From an uncultured Bacilli bacterium (GTDB lineage Bacteria > Bacillota_I > Bacilli_A > RF39 > UBA660), in assembly GCA_934182615.1 (NCBI GenBank), contig CAKPRO010000010.1:1-64000 (forward strand): a stretch of DNA of 64,000 bases. The letters are read 5' to 3'. The notes beneath the pieces were generated by a model, which did not search any database, was not told the DNA's origin, and was given only the letters and a program-made list of their open reading frames with translations. The position numbers and the translations under genes were made by a program. Of this stretch, positions 16,474 to 23,521 are shown piece by piece; position 1 is the stretch's first letter; each line of letters opens with the position of its first letter.

Positions 16474-16503
16474 ATTATATCATAGTTTGTTATATTTTGT
16501 CAT
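16474..16503 (-). promoter_or_regulatory. Promoter of the nucleoside kinase gene
   Basis: Minus strand ATGACA, 18-base spacer, then TATAAT preceded by TGA (extended -10), 33 bases before the ATG. Confidence 0.6.
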
Positions 16504-16510
16504 ACTTTTT

Positions 16511-16539
16511 TTGTTATGAATAGACTATCTATATATTAT
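16511..16539 (+). promoter_or_regulatory. Promoter of clpP
   Basis: TTGTTA, 17-base spacer, TATTAT; transcription would start about 14 bases before the clpP ATG. No CtsR-type heptad repeat was seen. Confidence 0.55.
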
Positions 16540-16560
16540 ACTAATTATGGGTGACTAATT

Positions 16561-17133
16561 ATGAATTTAATTCCTACGATTATTGAAAAGAATGATATGG
16601 GTGAGAGAGCATATGATATTTATTCGAGATTATTAAAAGATAGAATTATTATTTTGAATGGAGAGATTAATGATAATACTGCTAATGTTGTGGTAGCGGA
16701 ACTTTTATATTTAGATAGTTTAAATAGTGACGATATTAGTTTGTATATTAATTCTCCTGGTGGTTCTATTACTGCTGGTATGGCTATTTATGATACAATG
16801 AATTTTATTAAAAGTGATGTATCCACAATTTGTGTGGGAATGTCGGCATCAATGGCTGCTTTTCTATTGGCTGCGGGTAAAAAGGGTAAAAGATGTATTC
16901 TTCCTAATGCAGAAGTTATGATTCACCAACCGCTTGGAGGAGCGCAAGGTCAGGCTACAGAAATTAAAATTGCCGCTGAAAGAATATTAAAACTTAAGAA
17001 AAAACTTAATAAAATTTTAGCCGAAGTTACTGGTAAGGATATTGCTACGATTGATAATGATACGGAAAGAGATTATTTTATGGATAGTAAAGAGGCTTTA
17101 AACTATGGTATTGTTGATAGAATATTAAAATAG
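16561..17133 (+). CDS. clpP: ATP-dependent Clp protease proteolytic subunit
   Basis: Serine protease that forms the tetradecameric chamber fed by ClpX or ClpC. The 190 residues contain the catalytic triad S97 (GMSASMAAF), H122 (MIHQPLGGAQGQA) and D171 (RDYFMD). The N-terminus IPTIIEKNDMGERAYDIYSRLL is typical. It is a single gene on the plus strand among minus-strand genes, with its own promoter and a bidirectional terminator. Stress regulation by CtsR is not evident from the upstream sequence. Confidence 0.97.
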   Translation: MNLIPTIIEKNDMGERAYDIYSRLLKDRIIILNGEINDNTANVVVAELLYLDSLNSDDISLYINSPGGSITAGMAIYDTMNFIKSDVSTICVGMSASMAAFLLAAGKKGKRCILPNAEVMIHQPLGGAQGQATEIKIAAERILKLKKKLNKILAEVTGKDIATIDNDTERDYFMDSKEALNYGIVDRILK

Positions 17134-17160
17134 AACTTCAAATTGAAGTTCTATTCTGTT
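17132..17160. terminator. Bidirectional terminator between clpP and the surface protein gene
   Basis: Palindrome AGAACTTCAA/TTGAAGTTCT (17132-17152) followed on the plus strand by a T-rich stretch. Confidence 0.7.
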
Positions 17161-18314
17161 TTTGTATTTCCTGTTTTAGTATATCCTTCTAATGATGTTT
17201 CTGTTGACCATTTTGTTTCTTTATTTTTTTCAACATAACGATAGTATGTTATGGTATCATAATCTCCTGATGGTTTTTCTTCTGTTATCTTAGGAGACAT
17301 AAATTTAACTGTTATTTTTAATGGTACAAAGTATACATTATCATAAGATGATATGGTTGTATTTATATCATTTAATGTAACATCTATATAGAAAGAGCCT
17401 TTACGATAGTATGGAGATAATTTATATGTAAAATTGTCTTCAGTTAATGAGTAATTTTTAATACTATCTGGTAATTTATTTATTTTTGTTCCTTTAGATA
17501 TTGATGTATTATTACTAGATAAGAATTCTTTTTCATTATTTGATAGGAATTCTACTTCTTTAACTATAGTAAAGTAATAATCTTTATTTGGAACTTTATC
17601 TAATTTTATAGTGTAAGAACCTGATGTACTATTTTTAGATACTGCTCCTAATGTATAGTATTCTTCAGTTGCAGTACCATAATACTCATATTTGTTTTCT
17701 ATGTTATCACCAGTCTTATTACCTTTCATCCATTTACTATATGTTGTTGTTTCTTTTACATATTCGTAATATGTTGTTTTGGTAGTGTTTGTACTAGTAT
17801 TTTCATTAGTATTAGTACTGGTTGTATCTTTAGTAGCATCTTTATTTGTGTTATCTTTAGTAGTGTCTTTATTTTCATCTTTAGTTTCTGTTTTGGTATT
17901 ACAATTCTTGCAATCTTTAAAACTAAATTTTCTTGTTATGGTATCTTTTTCTTTACCACATACTAAAGTAGTTTCTACTTTATAATCTTTTTTATTTCTA
18001 GTTATTTTTGAGTAACTCTTTTTTACATCACAAGTTGATTCTTTATTTTCATTTACAGAAACAATTAATTTTTTTTCTATCATTTCTTCTAATGTTATTT
18101 TAGTACTTTTCCCTTTTTCTTGTGGTAAATCTATTTCTTTAAAATAAGAAACTGCTACCTCTTCCATATTATTAATATTGTTTTTAAATGTTTCTGATGG
18201 TTTACTACTATTTATTATTTTTGATACTAACCATATTAATATTATAGCAAATATGAATACAATTATTATCTTAATAAATAGACTTAACCAATTTATTTGT
18301 CTTTCATCTTCCAT
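17151..18314 (-). CDS. Membrane-anchored surface protein of unknown function
   Basis: I do not recognise the family. The 387 residues have a short acidic N-terminus, one membrane helix (about 10-31), a domain with a few cysteines (CDVKKSY, VCGKEKD, CKNCN; about 40-140), a Thr/Asn/Lys/Asp low-complexity linker (about 141-178) and a Tyr/Thr-rich extracellular region (about 179-387) with repeats of the form YYEYVKE.TT.YSKW / YYRYVEKNKETKWSTE. The ends of this outer region resemble each other, suggesting duplicated modules. The membrane helix and linker suggest display outside the cell. It is single and convergent with clpP. Confidence 0.7.
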   Translation of the reverse strand: MEDERQINWLSLFIKIIIVFIFAIILIWLVSKIINSSKPSETFKNNINNMEEVAVSYFKEIDLPQEKGKSTKITLEEMIEKKLIVSVNENKESTCDVKKSYSKITRNKKDYKVETTLVCGKEKDTITRKFSFKDCKNCNTKTETKDENKDTTKDNTNKDATKDTTSTNTNENTSTNTTKTTYYEYVKETTTYSKWMKGNKTGDNIENKYEYYGTATEEYYTLGAVSKNSTSGSYTIKLDKVPNKDYYFTIVKEVEFLSNNEKEFLSSNNTSISKGTKINKLPDSIKNYSLTEDNFTYKLSPYYRKGSFYIDVTLNDINTTISSYDNVYFVPLKITVKFMSPKITEEKPSGDYDTITYYRYVEKNKETKWSTETSLEGYTKTGNTKTE

Positions 18315-18342
18315 TATATAAAACCTCCCTATTTTGGTGATA

Positions 18343-18462
18343 TTATATTAATTCAACAATGAATATTATTAAACATATTATTAATAAAGATATTAGCAGT
18401 ATGATTTCTTTTATGATGGTGTTTATTTCTTTTATCTGTTTAATGATTTCTTTATTTAGCAT
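18343..18462 (-). CDS. 39-residue single-pass membrane peptide
   Basis: A small gene in the gap between the surface protein and Smr genes. The ATG at 18462 follows AGGGAAGA. The peptide has an amphipathic Lys/Glu/Ile N-terminal half (MLNKEIIKQIKEINTI) and a hydrophobic C-terminal half (IILLISLLIICLIIFIV), ending ELI. The layout fits a regulatory micro-protein or a small toxin. No antisense promoter or RNA was evident here, unlike the locus at 7.2 kb. Coding status rests on the ribosome binding site and composition. Confidence 0.5.
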   Translation of the reverse strand: MLNKEIIKQIKEINTIIKEIILLISLLIICLIIFIVELI

Positions 18463-18507
18463 ATAATATCTTCCCTAAAATTGTAATTTATTATAGCATA
18501 GAGATAT

Positions 18508-18771
18508 CTAGTTGTCAACAGATAAATAAACTATTGTGCACCCATCATTTAAGTTATCAGTATGATATTTTGTTACTTCTTTTCTTCTACTTAATACACT
18601 ATGGACAGACTCTCTTACTATTCCTAGTCCTCTACCATGTATTATTAATATTTTATTATTTTTTAACTTTATATTTTCATCTACAAAATCTTCAGTGGCT
18701 ACTCGCGCTGTTTCTCTATCATAACCATGAAGATCTATAGATGGTAAATTCTTTAAAAATATATCTTCCAT
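18508..18771 (-). CDS. Stand-alone Smr domain protein
   Basis: The 87 residues are essentially one Smr domain, with IDLHGYDRETA near the N-terminus and IIHGRGLGIVRE in the middle, the two signatures of the MutS2 C-terminal nuclease domain. It has no MutS2 ATPase part. Smr domains cut RNA or branched DNA, and in MutS2/SmrB they act on collided ribosomes. The substrate here is unknown. It sits 57 bases downstream of the end of the histidine kinase gene's terminator region and is probably a separate unit. Confidence 0.85.
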   Translation of the reverse strand: MEDIFLKNLPSIDLHGYDRETARVATEDFVDENIKLKNNKILIIHGRGLGIVRESVHSVLSRRKEVTKYHTDNLNDGCTIVYLSVDN

Positions 18772-18811
18772 AAAATCACCATTATATATTATAGCAGATA
18801 TTTCTCAATAT

Positions 18812-18846
18812 TAAAACAATAAGATCACTAATATGGCAATCTTATT
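18812..18846 (-). terminator. Terminator of the histidine kinase gene
   Basis: Minus-strand hairpin CAATAAGAT/ATCTTATTG with a 13-base loop and a TTTT tail; it spans the stop codon. Confidence 0.55.
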
Positions 18847-20063
18847 GTTACTTTTGTTCCTTTATTTGGTTCTGATGTAAATAATAACTCTCCATCATGA
18901 GACTTTATTATCTCATTTGATAAGGCTACTCCTAATCCAGTACCATTCTGTTTAGTAGTATAAAACATTTCTTTGATACGATTTAATGTTTCTTCATCCA
19001 TACCTATACCATTATCTTCAATTAATATGTCTAGATAGTTTTTATATAAATTGGAAGATATTTCTATTTTACCATTTTCTGTGCAGGCTTCGTAAGCATT
19101 CTTTAGCATATTGATAATTACTTGTTTTAATCTTTCATAATCTCCTGAGAAATAGATTTCTTGATCATTGCGAGAGTTATATTCTAACTTTATTTTTTTA
19201 TTAGTCATAAGTATTTTGAAGGAATCATAAACATCGTCTAATAGACAATTTAAATCTATTTGCTCTTTTACTACTTTAATTTTATTATATTCAACAAAAT
19301 CACTTATAATATTTAGGCTTCTATTTATTTCTTGTTTCATTATGTTAATATATTTTAAAGCTTTTTCTTCTTTATTTAAGTCAATCATATCTAGATAGCC
19401 TTTGCAGACTGCTAATGGATTTTTTATTTCATGAGTTAATTTAAATAAGGCATCTTTTATCTTTTTATCTTTTTCTAGCATTTTAATCGTAGTATTTAAT
19501 GATTCTATTTTATCCATTACTTTAAATAAATATAATATGGAAAAAGTAGTAAAATAATAGATAAATACTATTATTAGAAGTAATATAAAATCATTTACTG
19601 ATACTTTGATATCTTTAAAGAAATATTCAAATGATAGAAAGAAGCCTTGAATTATGGCTGTTGATAATATAAATGAACCACTGCTGAGATTCTTTTTTCT
19701 AGCACATAAATATAACACTAAATATGATATATATTTTATTATCATTATAGTTACTTCTACATTTAGTATATAATAGCTATATAAAACATTTATGATTGAT
19801 AAGAATATACCTAAATAATGTTTTTTCTTCATATAGGCTATTACTATTGGTATATTACAAAATAATAATACTTTGGTATTTACTTCACTAGGAATATATT
19901 TTAAACATAAATATAATGATGTAATTAGTGCTATTGTTAATAATGTATCTTTATTACTATTGTTTATGTTTTCTCGATAACAAACTAAAACTAAATATAT
20001 TAAAATAGGAAAAGTAATTAATATTAAATTTAATATTATATCTTTTATTATATATAAATTCAT
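18828..20063 (-). CDS. Multi-pass membrane histidine kinase, KinB-like
   Basis: Sensor kinase of 411 residues. Hydrophobic segments occupy about 1-185 (roughly six), with no extracellular sensor domain. The HisKA motif is KLTHEIKNPLAV (phospho-His), and the ATPase domain shows NMLKNAYEA (N box), EDNGIGMDEE (G1) and TGLGVALS (G2). There is no response regulator gene next to it, as for orphan sporulation kinases. Three phased Spo0A-type boxes lie over its promoter region, which suggests it feeds, and is controlled by, a Spo0A phosphorelay. That role is inference; the kinase fold is clear. Confidence 0.88.
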   Translation of the reverse strand: MNLYIIKDIILNLILITFPILIYLVLVCYRENINNSNKDTLLTIALITSLYLCLKYIPSEVNTKVLLFCNIPIVIAYMKKKHYLGIFLSIINVLYSYYILNVEVTIMIIKYISYLVLYLCARKKNLSSGSFILSTAIIQGFFLSFEYFFKDIKVSVNDFILLLIIVFIYYFTTFSILYLFKVMDKIESLNTTIKMLEKDKKIKDALFKLTHEIKNPLAVCKGYLDMIDLNKEEKALKYINIMKQEINRSLNIISDFVEYNKIKVVKEQIDLNCLLDDVYDSFKILMTNKKIKLEYNSRNDQEIYFSGDYERLKQVIINMLKNAYEACTENGKIEISSNLYKNYLDILIEDNGIGMDEETLNRIKEMFYTTKQNGTGLGVALSNEIIKSHDGELLFTSEPNKGTKVTIRLPY

Positions 20064-20081
20064 TTTACCACCTTCGATATA

Positions 20082-20087
20082 ATTATA
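20082..20087 (-). promoter_or_regulatory. -10 box of the histidine kinase gene
   Basis: TATAAT on the minus strand, 19 bases before the ATG at 20063. The -35 position (about 20105-20110) has no good consensus and lies inside the 0A-box array, as expected for an activated promoter. Confidence 0.5.
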
Positions 20088-20098
20088 CGACTTTGTTT

Positions 20099-20125
20099 TG
20101 TCGAATTTTGTCGAATTAAGTCGAA
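20099..20125 (+). promoter_or_regulatory. Three tandem Spo0A-type boxes spaced 10 bases
   Basis: TGTCGAA at 20099-20105 and 20109-20115, and AGTCGAA at 20119-20125. Two are perfect matches to the 0A-box core and start exactly one helical turn apart; the third differs at one base. They overlap the expected -35 region of the histidine kinase gene. Confidence 0.65.
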
Positions 20126-20167
20126 AAAAAGAACTTATTGTAATTTTTTGTAATTATATAAGTTCTT
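20124..20167 (-). terminator. Terminator of the EIIB-like gene
   Basis: Minus-strand stem AAGAACTTAT/ATAAGTTCTT followed by seven T. Its tail touches the third 0A-type box. Confidence 0.65.
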
Positions 20168-20492
20168 ATTTTAATTCATCTATATATTTTTTTAATTTTT
20201 TAGCGTCCGCTCCTAGGATTATTTTTAATTGATCATCTATTTCAACAACACCTTTAGCTCCTAATTTCAGAATTCCTTCTTTATTAGCTTTGGTTATATC
20301 TTTTAGTGTTACTTTGAATCTAGACATTTCTACTTCGGTATCAAGGATATTATCTTTACCTCCTAGTAACTCTACTAATTTATTAAATTCCAATTTGATA
20401 TTTTTCTTATTCATTTTTACAATAGCAAAGGCTATTATTAATAGGACTGCTATTATAATTATATATTGATATAATTCCACTTTATCTTCCAC
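20166..20492 (-). CDS. Membrane-anchored PTS EIIB-like protein lacking the phosphocysteine
   Basis: The 108 residues have one N-terminal helix (about 8-25) and a domain resembling the glucose-family EIIB fold: LVELLGGKDNI, then a segment aligning to the active-site loop, KDI, LGAKGVVEIDDQLKIILG and AKKLKKYI. In true EIIB the loop reads about DACITRLRV; here it is TEVEMSRFKV, so the phosphorylated Cys is Glu. It cannot carry phosphate by the usual chemistry and is probably a regulatory or structural relative. No PTS partners are nearby. Confidence 0.75.
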   Translation of the reverse strand: MEDKVELYQYIIIIAVLLIIAFAIVKMNKKNIKLEFNKLVELLGGKDNILDTEVEMSRFKVTLKDITKANKEGILKLGAKGVVEIDDQLKIILGADAKKLKKYIDELK

Positions 20493-20552
20493 CTCTATTT
20501 TATTATACTATTTTTTTTCATATATGACAAGTGCTATTTTGATGTGGTTAAA

Positions 20553-20583
20553 ATTAACTATGAGTTACTTATAAGTTAACTTT
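20553..20583 (-). promoter_or_regulatory. Possible AgrA (LytTR) direct repeats
   Basis: On the minus strand AAAGTTAAC, a 13-base spacer, ATAGTTAAT. Each repeat has one mismatch to the LytTR-type 9-base consensus, and the spacing is right. They lie upstream of agrB, but their orientation is opposite to agrB and they are about 63 bases from the start of its -10 element. Confidence 0.35.
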
Positions 20584-20645
20584 TAATTACTTAATAATTT
20601 TTGTTATATTAATTTACTTTCTTTTATTTTTTTTACTCTTAAAAA

Positions 20646-20654
20646 TGATATACT
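20646..20654 (+). promoter_or_regulatory. Extended -10 promoter of agrBD
   Basis: TGATATACT without a recognisable -35. Transcription would begin near 20661, about 12 bases before the agrB ATG. It rules out a TTG start at 20655. Confidence 0.5.
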
Positions 20655-20672
20655 TTGTTTGTAGGTAAAAGC

Positions 20673-21281
20673 ATGAGACAAGAGATTTTAGATAAAGCTA
20701 TTTATAGTATTAGAAAAAAATATCCTGATTACAATGACGAAAAGTTAGAGGAAATTAGTTATGGACTTGAAGCTTTATATATCACTTTTACGAAAACAGT
20801 TGTCATATTTGGCGTTGCATATATTCTTGGTATTATTAAAAATGTTATAGGTATATTATTATCATATAATTTAATTAGAACTACTGCCTTTGGTATGCAT
20901 GCAAAAAAAAGTTGGCATTGTTATATCATATCAGGAGCACTTTTTATAGGGACTGCTGCTGTATGTAAATATTTTGATATTAGTGTATATATAAAATATA
21001 TTATTAGCGTTATAGCATTCATTACTATTGTAATATATGCTCCTGCTGATACATATAAACGACCACTAATAAATAAATATAAAAGAAGAAATTATAAGAT
21101 TATAACAATTATATTAAGTTCTATGTACTTAATATTCATAATATTACTAAAAAATAGTATTATTAGTTCATACTTATGTTTTGGACTACTAGATGCAAGT
21201 TTGATGATCCATCCTTTAGTTTATAGGATGTTTCAATTGCCATACAATAACTATAAGAACTATGATGTTACTTATAATTAG
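20673..21281 (+). CDS. agrB: AgrB-family peptide-processing membrane protease
   Basis: Membrane cysteine endopeptidase that cleaves and cyclises the AgrD peptide. I chose the ATG at 20673 (202 residues), because the frame's earlier TTG sits inside the promoter region. The catalytic pair is visible as FGMHAKKSWHC, giving His76 and Cys83, close to His77/Cys84 of Staphylococcus aureus AgrB. About four to six hydrophobic segments follow, with PADTYKRPL in a conserved loop. The agrD gene begins 32 bases downstream, and the kinase and regulator lie convergently beyond it, so the quorum-sensing set is complete. Confidence 0.93.
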   Translation: MRQEILDKAIYSIRKKYPDYNDEKLEEISYGLEALYITFTKTVVIFGVAYILGIIKNVIGILLSYNLIRTTAFGMHAKKSWHCYIISGALFIGTAAVCKYFDISVYIKYIISVIAFITIVIYAPADTYKRPLINKYKRRNYKIITIILSSMYLIFIILLKNSIISSYLCFGLLDASLMIHPLVYRMFQLPYNNYKNYDVTYN

Positions 21282-21312
21282 TATGGAATAAATATAGTTT
21301 GGAGGAATTAAA

Positions 21313-21426
21313 ATGTTAGCAAGATTATTAAGTTGGATCGGTTCTCTATCTGCTGGTGCAGGTACAAAAGCATGTGTTTTATGGTTTACAGACGAACCAA
21401 AAATGCCTAAAAGTTTATTAAAATAG
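21313..21426 (+). CDS. agrD: AgrD autoinducing peptide precursor
   Basis: A 37-residue peptide with GGAGG just upstream. It has the three-part AgrD layout: an amphipathic leader (MLARLLSWIGSLSAGAG), a core with the ring-forming cysteine (TKACVLWFT) and an acidic recognition tail (DEPKMPKSLLK). The tail aligns with DEPEVPKEL of Staphylococcus and PKSL of Clostridium perfringens. By that alignment AgrB cleaves after Thr26, leaving Cys21 to close a six-residue thiolactone (CVLWFT), one longer than usual. Cleavage after Phe25 would give the common five-residue ring. Confidence 0.92.
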   Translation: MLARLLSWIGSLSAGAGTKACVLWFTDEPKMPKSLLK

Positions 21427-21454
21427 AACGTACTTAAATCAATTCTTTAACTAG

Positions 21455-21487
21455 AAAAGGAATCATACTGCAAGCGATTCCTTTTTT
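21455..21487. terminator. Bidirectional terminator between agrD and agrC
   Basis: Stem AAAAGGAATC/GATTCCTTTT (21455-21485) with an 11-base loop and a T run; it serves the convergent agrBD and agrC ends. Confidence 0.8.
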
Positions 21488-22781
21488 ATTTTACCTTTAT
21501 AGTTTGTATATATAATTTATCAGTAATTTTTGTTTCTGAAGTTATACGATTATTTTCGTTTAAAATTCTTTTAACTAATAATAATCCATGACCTCTATTT
21601 TTACCTTTAGTACTATATTTTTCTTTACCTACTTTTTCTTCGTCAACTTTATAGTTATAACTGTTTGATATTATTATTTTAATAATATCATTTACCAAAT
21701 ATATTTCTAAGCCTATTTGTTTATCTTCACATACTGATGCAGCTTCGATAGCATTATCCATATATACACCAATAATTCTTGTTAAATCTTTAAAATCTCT
21801 TGTTTTCATTTTTTCTAATTGACTATTTTCAATTTGCTTAGAAATATTTAATGATACTTTTATATCTTTTTGTTCTGCTTCAAGAAATTTATAATATAAA
21901 AATCCTTTTAAACCATTAGATGGTAAATATTTGAACTTAGAAAACTTGGCACTTTTGATGCTTTTCTTATCACCAATAATACTATCTACATATTCACACA
22001 AATCCTTATCTTTCTTGTCAGATAATTTACTTCTTATGGTTAATAATTCATTTTTGGTTTCATGATTTATTGTTCTTTGTTCTTCAATATCACTTTCGTA
22101 ATCTCTCATTACAGTTAGCAAATCGTCATATTTTTTAAACATTGTCTCATTATCTATTTTTTGTTTGAATAGATAAAATAATATTGCAATTAACGTTGCT
22201 ATTACTAATAAGTACATTATAATACTATTATCTCTTCTGTAATTATTAATTAGATTATAAAAGAAAATTGTTATAGTTATTAATGTCAATAGAGAAACAC
22301 CAACTATTTTCATATTTCCCGATAATTTATAATTGATTATTTTCTTTAATGGCTTTCTTAATAAATAGATTAACACTATAAGTAAAACACTAACTATCAA
22401 ATTTCCTAATATACTTCCGGCAAAAGTTGAATAATAATATTCTTTACTTATTCCCAGAATTCTTATTGAAAACATTAATACAAATAAATCTGGTACTAGT
22501 GTTAAAAGAGCATATATTATTGTTGAAAAGAATGACTTTAAATATCCAATGTTAAAGCAAAATTTAATTAATATAAAATATGCTAAACAAGTGAATAATG
22601 TCTTTTCAGTGCCTTCTAGAAATATAAAGAAGACAGTATTCAAAATACAAACTAAAATGAATATTATTATATCTTTATATGACTTTTTTAATTTACCATC
22701 ATTAAAGATTATTACTCCGTAAGCATAAACAGAAACTATTAATGCTGCACAACTAAAAAATGTCTTCAAAACTTCCAACAC
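21486..22781 (-). CDS. agrC: AgrC-like receptor histidine kinase
   Basis: Receptor for the cyclic AgrD peptide. The 431 residues have about six or seven membrane segments in residues 1-210, a dimerisation helix with phospho-His in TINHETKNELLTIRS, then a GHKL ATPase domain with GVYMDNAIEAAS (N box) and KGKNRGHGLLLVKRIL (G2 box). This is the HPK10 architecture of AgrC/FsrC kinases. It overlaps the upstream agrA gene by 29 bases and converges on agrBD. Peptide specificity would reside in the extracellular loops. Confidence 0.9.
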   Translation of the reverse strand: MLEVLKTFFSCAALIVSVYAYGVIIFNDGKLKKSYKDIIIFILVCILNTVFFIFLEGTEKTLFTCLAYFILIKFCFNIGYLKSFFSTIIYALLTLVPDLFVLMFSIRILGISKEYYYSTFAGSILGNLIVSVLLIVLIYLLRKPLKKIINYKLSGNMKIVGVSLLTLITITIFFYNLINNYRRDNSIIMYLLVIATLIAILFYLFKQKIDNETMFKKYDDLLTVMRDYESDIEEQRTINHETKNELLTIRSKLSDKKDKDLCEYVDSIIGDKKSIKSAKFSKFKYLPSNGLKGFLYYKFLEAEQKDIKVSLNISKQIENSQLEKMKTRDFKDLTRIIGVYMDNAIEAASVCEDKQIGLEIYLVNDIIKIIISNSYNYKVDEEKVGKEKYSTKGKNRGHGLLLVKRILNENNRITSETKITDKLYIQTIKVK

Positions 22782-23490
22782 GTTTCCTCAACTCCTTTCT
22801 ACAAGCAGAGCTAAGCAATGTTGTTGAATCATTGTTTTTGAAATGAATAGTAAACTTTGCGTATTCTACTTTGCTTATGTTTTCTAGATTTACTATACAT
22901 GATTTGTGAGTCCTCAAAAATAGAGGTGACAATTCTTGTTCTAGACTGGTTATTGTTCTTTTTGTATATTTTGGTTTGTCGTTAATAAAATGAATTATAC
23001 ATCTTGCAGCAGCAGGATCTTTTTCTATATATGTTATGTTTCTATATAGAACCCTGTGAGCTGTATGATTATATGTAAAATCTAGTGTTTTATTTCTAAC
23101 CATTCTATCTAATATATAGATTAGTGTTTCTTCAACTCTTAATTGATATTTATGACCTTTTTCTATGTAATCAATAGCTTCGAGTCTAGAATAAAATATA
23201 TCATTTTTACATTCAGGATGTATTGTTACAAAAACGATATCGCTTCGTTCGTCATCTTCTCTTATTTCTGAAGCTATTTCTAAACCTCCAATTGTGGGTA
23301 ATTCAACATCTAACAGATATATTTTTCTGTCAAATGGTTCTTTGATGATTTTATGTAATTCCTCATCATATTTTTGAAATTTATGAATTTTGTATTCAAT
23401 GTCATCATATTTCATCATGGCCTTGTTAATTGTTTGTACTGCAATATTTAATTCTTCTATATTATCTTCGCATACTATAAATTTAAGCAT
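22753..23490 (-). CDS. agrA: AgrA-like response regulator (REC-LytTR)
   Basis: The 245 residues have an N-terminal receiver domain with acidic pair ED near residue 8 and phospho-Asp in YLLDVELPTIGG (about 61), and a C-terminal LytTR domain (RVLYRNITYIEKDP, LFLRTHKSCIVNLENISKV). It is phosphorylated by AgrC and binds paired 9-base repeats. Here agrA precedes agrC, with ltaS 31 bases further upstream; in staphylococci agrC precedes agrA in one operon with agrBD. Targets may include agrBD itself. Confidence 0.92.
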   Translation of the reverse strand: MLKFIVCEDNIEELNIAVQTINKAMMKYDDIEYKIHKFQKYDEELHKIIKEPFDRKIYLLDVELPTIGGLEIASEIREDDERSDIVFVTIHPECKNDIFYSRLEAIDYIEKGHKYQLRVEETLIYILDRMVRNKTLDFTYNHTAHRVLYRNITYIEKDPAAARCIIHFINDKPKYTKRTITSLEQELSPLFLRTHKSCIVNLENISKVEYAKFTIHFKNNDSTTLLSSACRKELRKRVGSFEDIF

Positions 23491-23521
23491 TTCTATCTTC
23501 CTTCCAATATACTAATAATTT

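Noticed and set aside
20655..20672. TTG start for agrB at 20655
   Set aside because: It directly abuts the -10 element TGATATACT, so it would not be transcribed; the ATG at 20673 fits AgrB length and residue numbering.
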